From: Albidovulum sp.
GTDB lineage: Bacteria; Pseudomonadota; Alphaproteobacteria; Rhodobacterales; Rhodobacteraceae
Assembly (NCBI RefSeq): GCF_008933605.1
Contig: NZ_WBUS01000014.1
Coordinates: forward strand, 1-41,914
Length of the DNA: 41,914 nt
Direction of reading: 5' to 3'
The notes beneath the pieces were generated by a model. It made no database searches. It worked only from the letters and a program-made list of their open reading frames with translations, and was not told the origin of the DNA. This document shows positions 41,761 to 41,914 of this stretch, in pieces. Numbering within the stretch: position 1 is the first letter of the stretch; the number at the start of each line of letters is the position of its first letter. The position numbers were made by a program, and so were the translations under genes.

Positions 41761-41914
41761 ATGAACGCGCCATCCAGTTTCACGGGGGAAACGGTATCCC
41801 TTCCCATCGGGGGGATGACCTGCGCCTCCTGCGTGGGGCGTGTCGAAGGCGCCCTGAAGGCCGTGCCGGGGGTTCTCGCTGCCAGCGTCAACCTGGCGAC
41901 GGAGCGGGCGGAGG
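41761..41914 (+). CDS. Second copper-translocating P1B ATPase, HMA-domain type (partial)
   Basis: Only 51 N-terminal residues lie in the window. [20 protein letters not shown] is followed by [18 protein letters not shown], the heavy-metal-associated domain with the GMTCASC copper site. This start is typical of CopA/ActP ATPases with one or two HMA domains, unlike the YHS-type ATPase at 34053, so the cluster has two ATPases of different N-terminal design. The catalytic part is outside the window and the call rests on the HMA domain, the position behind a CueR-type operator and the copZ neighbour. AAGGGA lies before the ATG. Confidence 0.8.
   Translation, partial: MNAPSSFTGETVSLPIGGMTCASCVGRVEGALKAVPGVLAASVNLATERAE

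Overview
The window is high-GC DNA from an alphaproteobacterium, most likely a member of the Rhodobacterales/Rhodobacteraceae. The pointers are a hemA of the 5-aminolevulinate synthase (Shemin) type preceded by a perfect FNR/FnrL box, the order hemA / RodZ-like HTH protein / ispG, an RTX-type exoprotein, several twin-arginine leaders, and many small ATGA-coupled genes. No species is claimed.

Layout. (1) 1-15.5 kb is ordinary chromosomal housekeeping: an AMIN-domain amidase (cut by the window edge), a PLP aminotransferase, a DsbA/ScsC-like oxidoreductase, an LtrA protein, a corrinoid-activating ASKHA/ferredoxin protein, a CaiB/BaiF CoA-transferase coupled to a Uup-like ABC-F ATPase, ispG, a RodZ-like protein, hemA, an M20 peptidase linked through a 25-codon ORF to a GNAT acetyltransferase, and two small proteins. 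(2) 15.7-19.2 kb holds two tandem tRNA-Asp genes and a 1003-residue exoprotein with RTX repeats, three cadherin-like repeats and an SGNH-esterase-like C-terminus. (3) 19.2-28.6 kb is an ion-transport and stress island that starts after a possible transposase remnant: a CPA1 antiporter with a cyclic-nucleotide-binding-like domain, a tandem universal stress protein, then a tightly packed operon of HTH protein, Kef-type CPA2 antiporter, short-chain dehydrogenase and P2-type ATPase. An FNR-like box lies exactly midway between the divergent stress-protein and operon starts. (4) 28.6-31.7 kb is loosely packed, with a divergent LysR/cupin pair, tRNA-Val and a small membrane protein. (5) 31.9-41.9 kb is a copper-handling island: CueR-type regulator, VOC protein, DUF411 protein, YHS-domain copper ATPase, TVP38-like and DUF302 proteins, a beta-propeller protein, a Met/His-rich multicopper oxidase, a Cys/His-rich small exported protein, CopZ, and the start of a second copper ATPase.

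How it fits together. The copper island carries five copies of one MerR-family operator/promoter pattern (TTGA[C/G]C, then a CTCCC[A/G]-N3-T[G/T]GGAG dyad within a 19-bp spacer). They lie in front of cueR, both copper ATPases and copZ, plus one with no evident target, so a single Cu(I) sensor probably controls the set. CopZ and the ATPases would handle cytoplasmic Cu(I), while the Tat-exported oxidase and DUF411 protein act in the periplasm. The transport island looks like an oxygen-responsive ion/pH homeostasis module; its substrates cannot be told from sequence, and its P-type ATPase lacks the M6 aspartate of calcium pumps.
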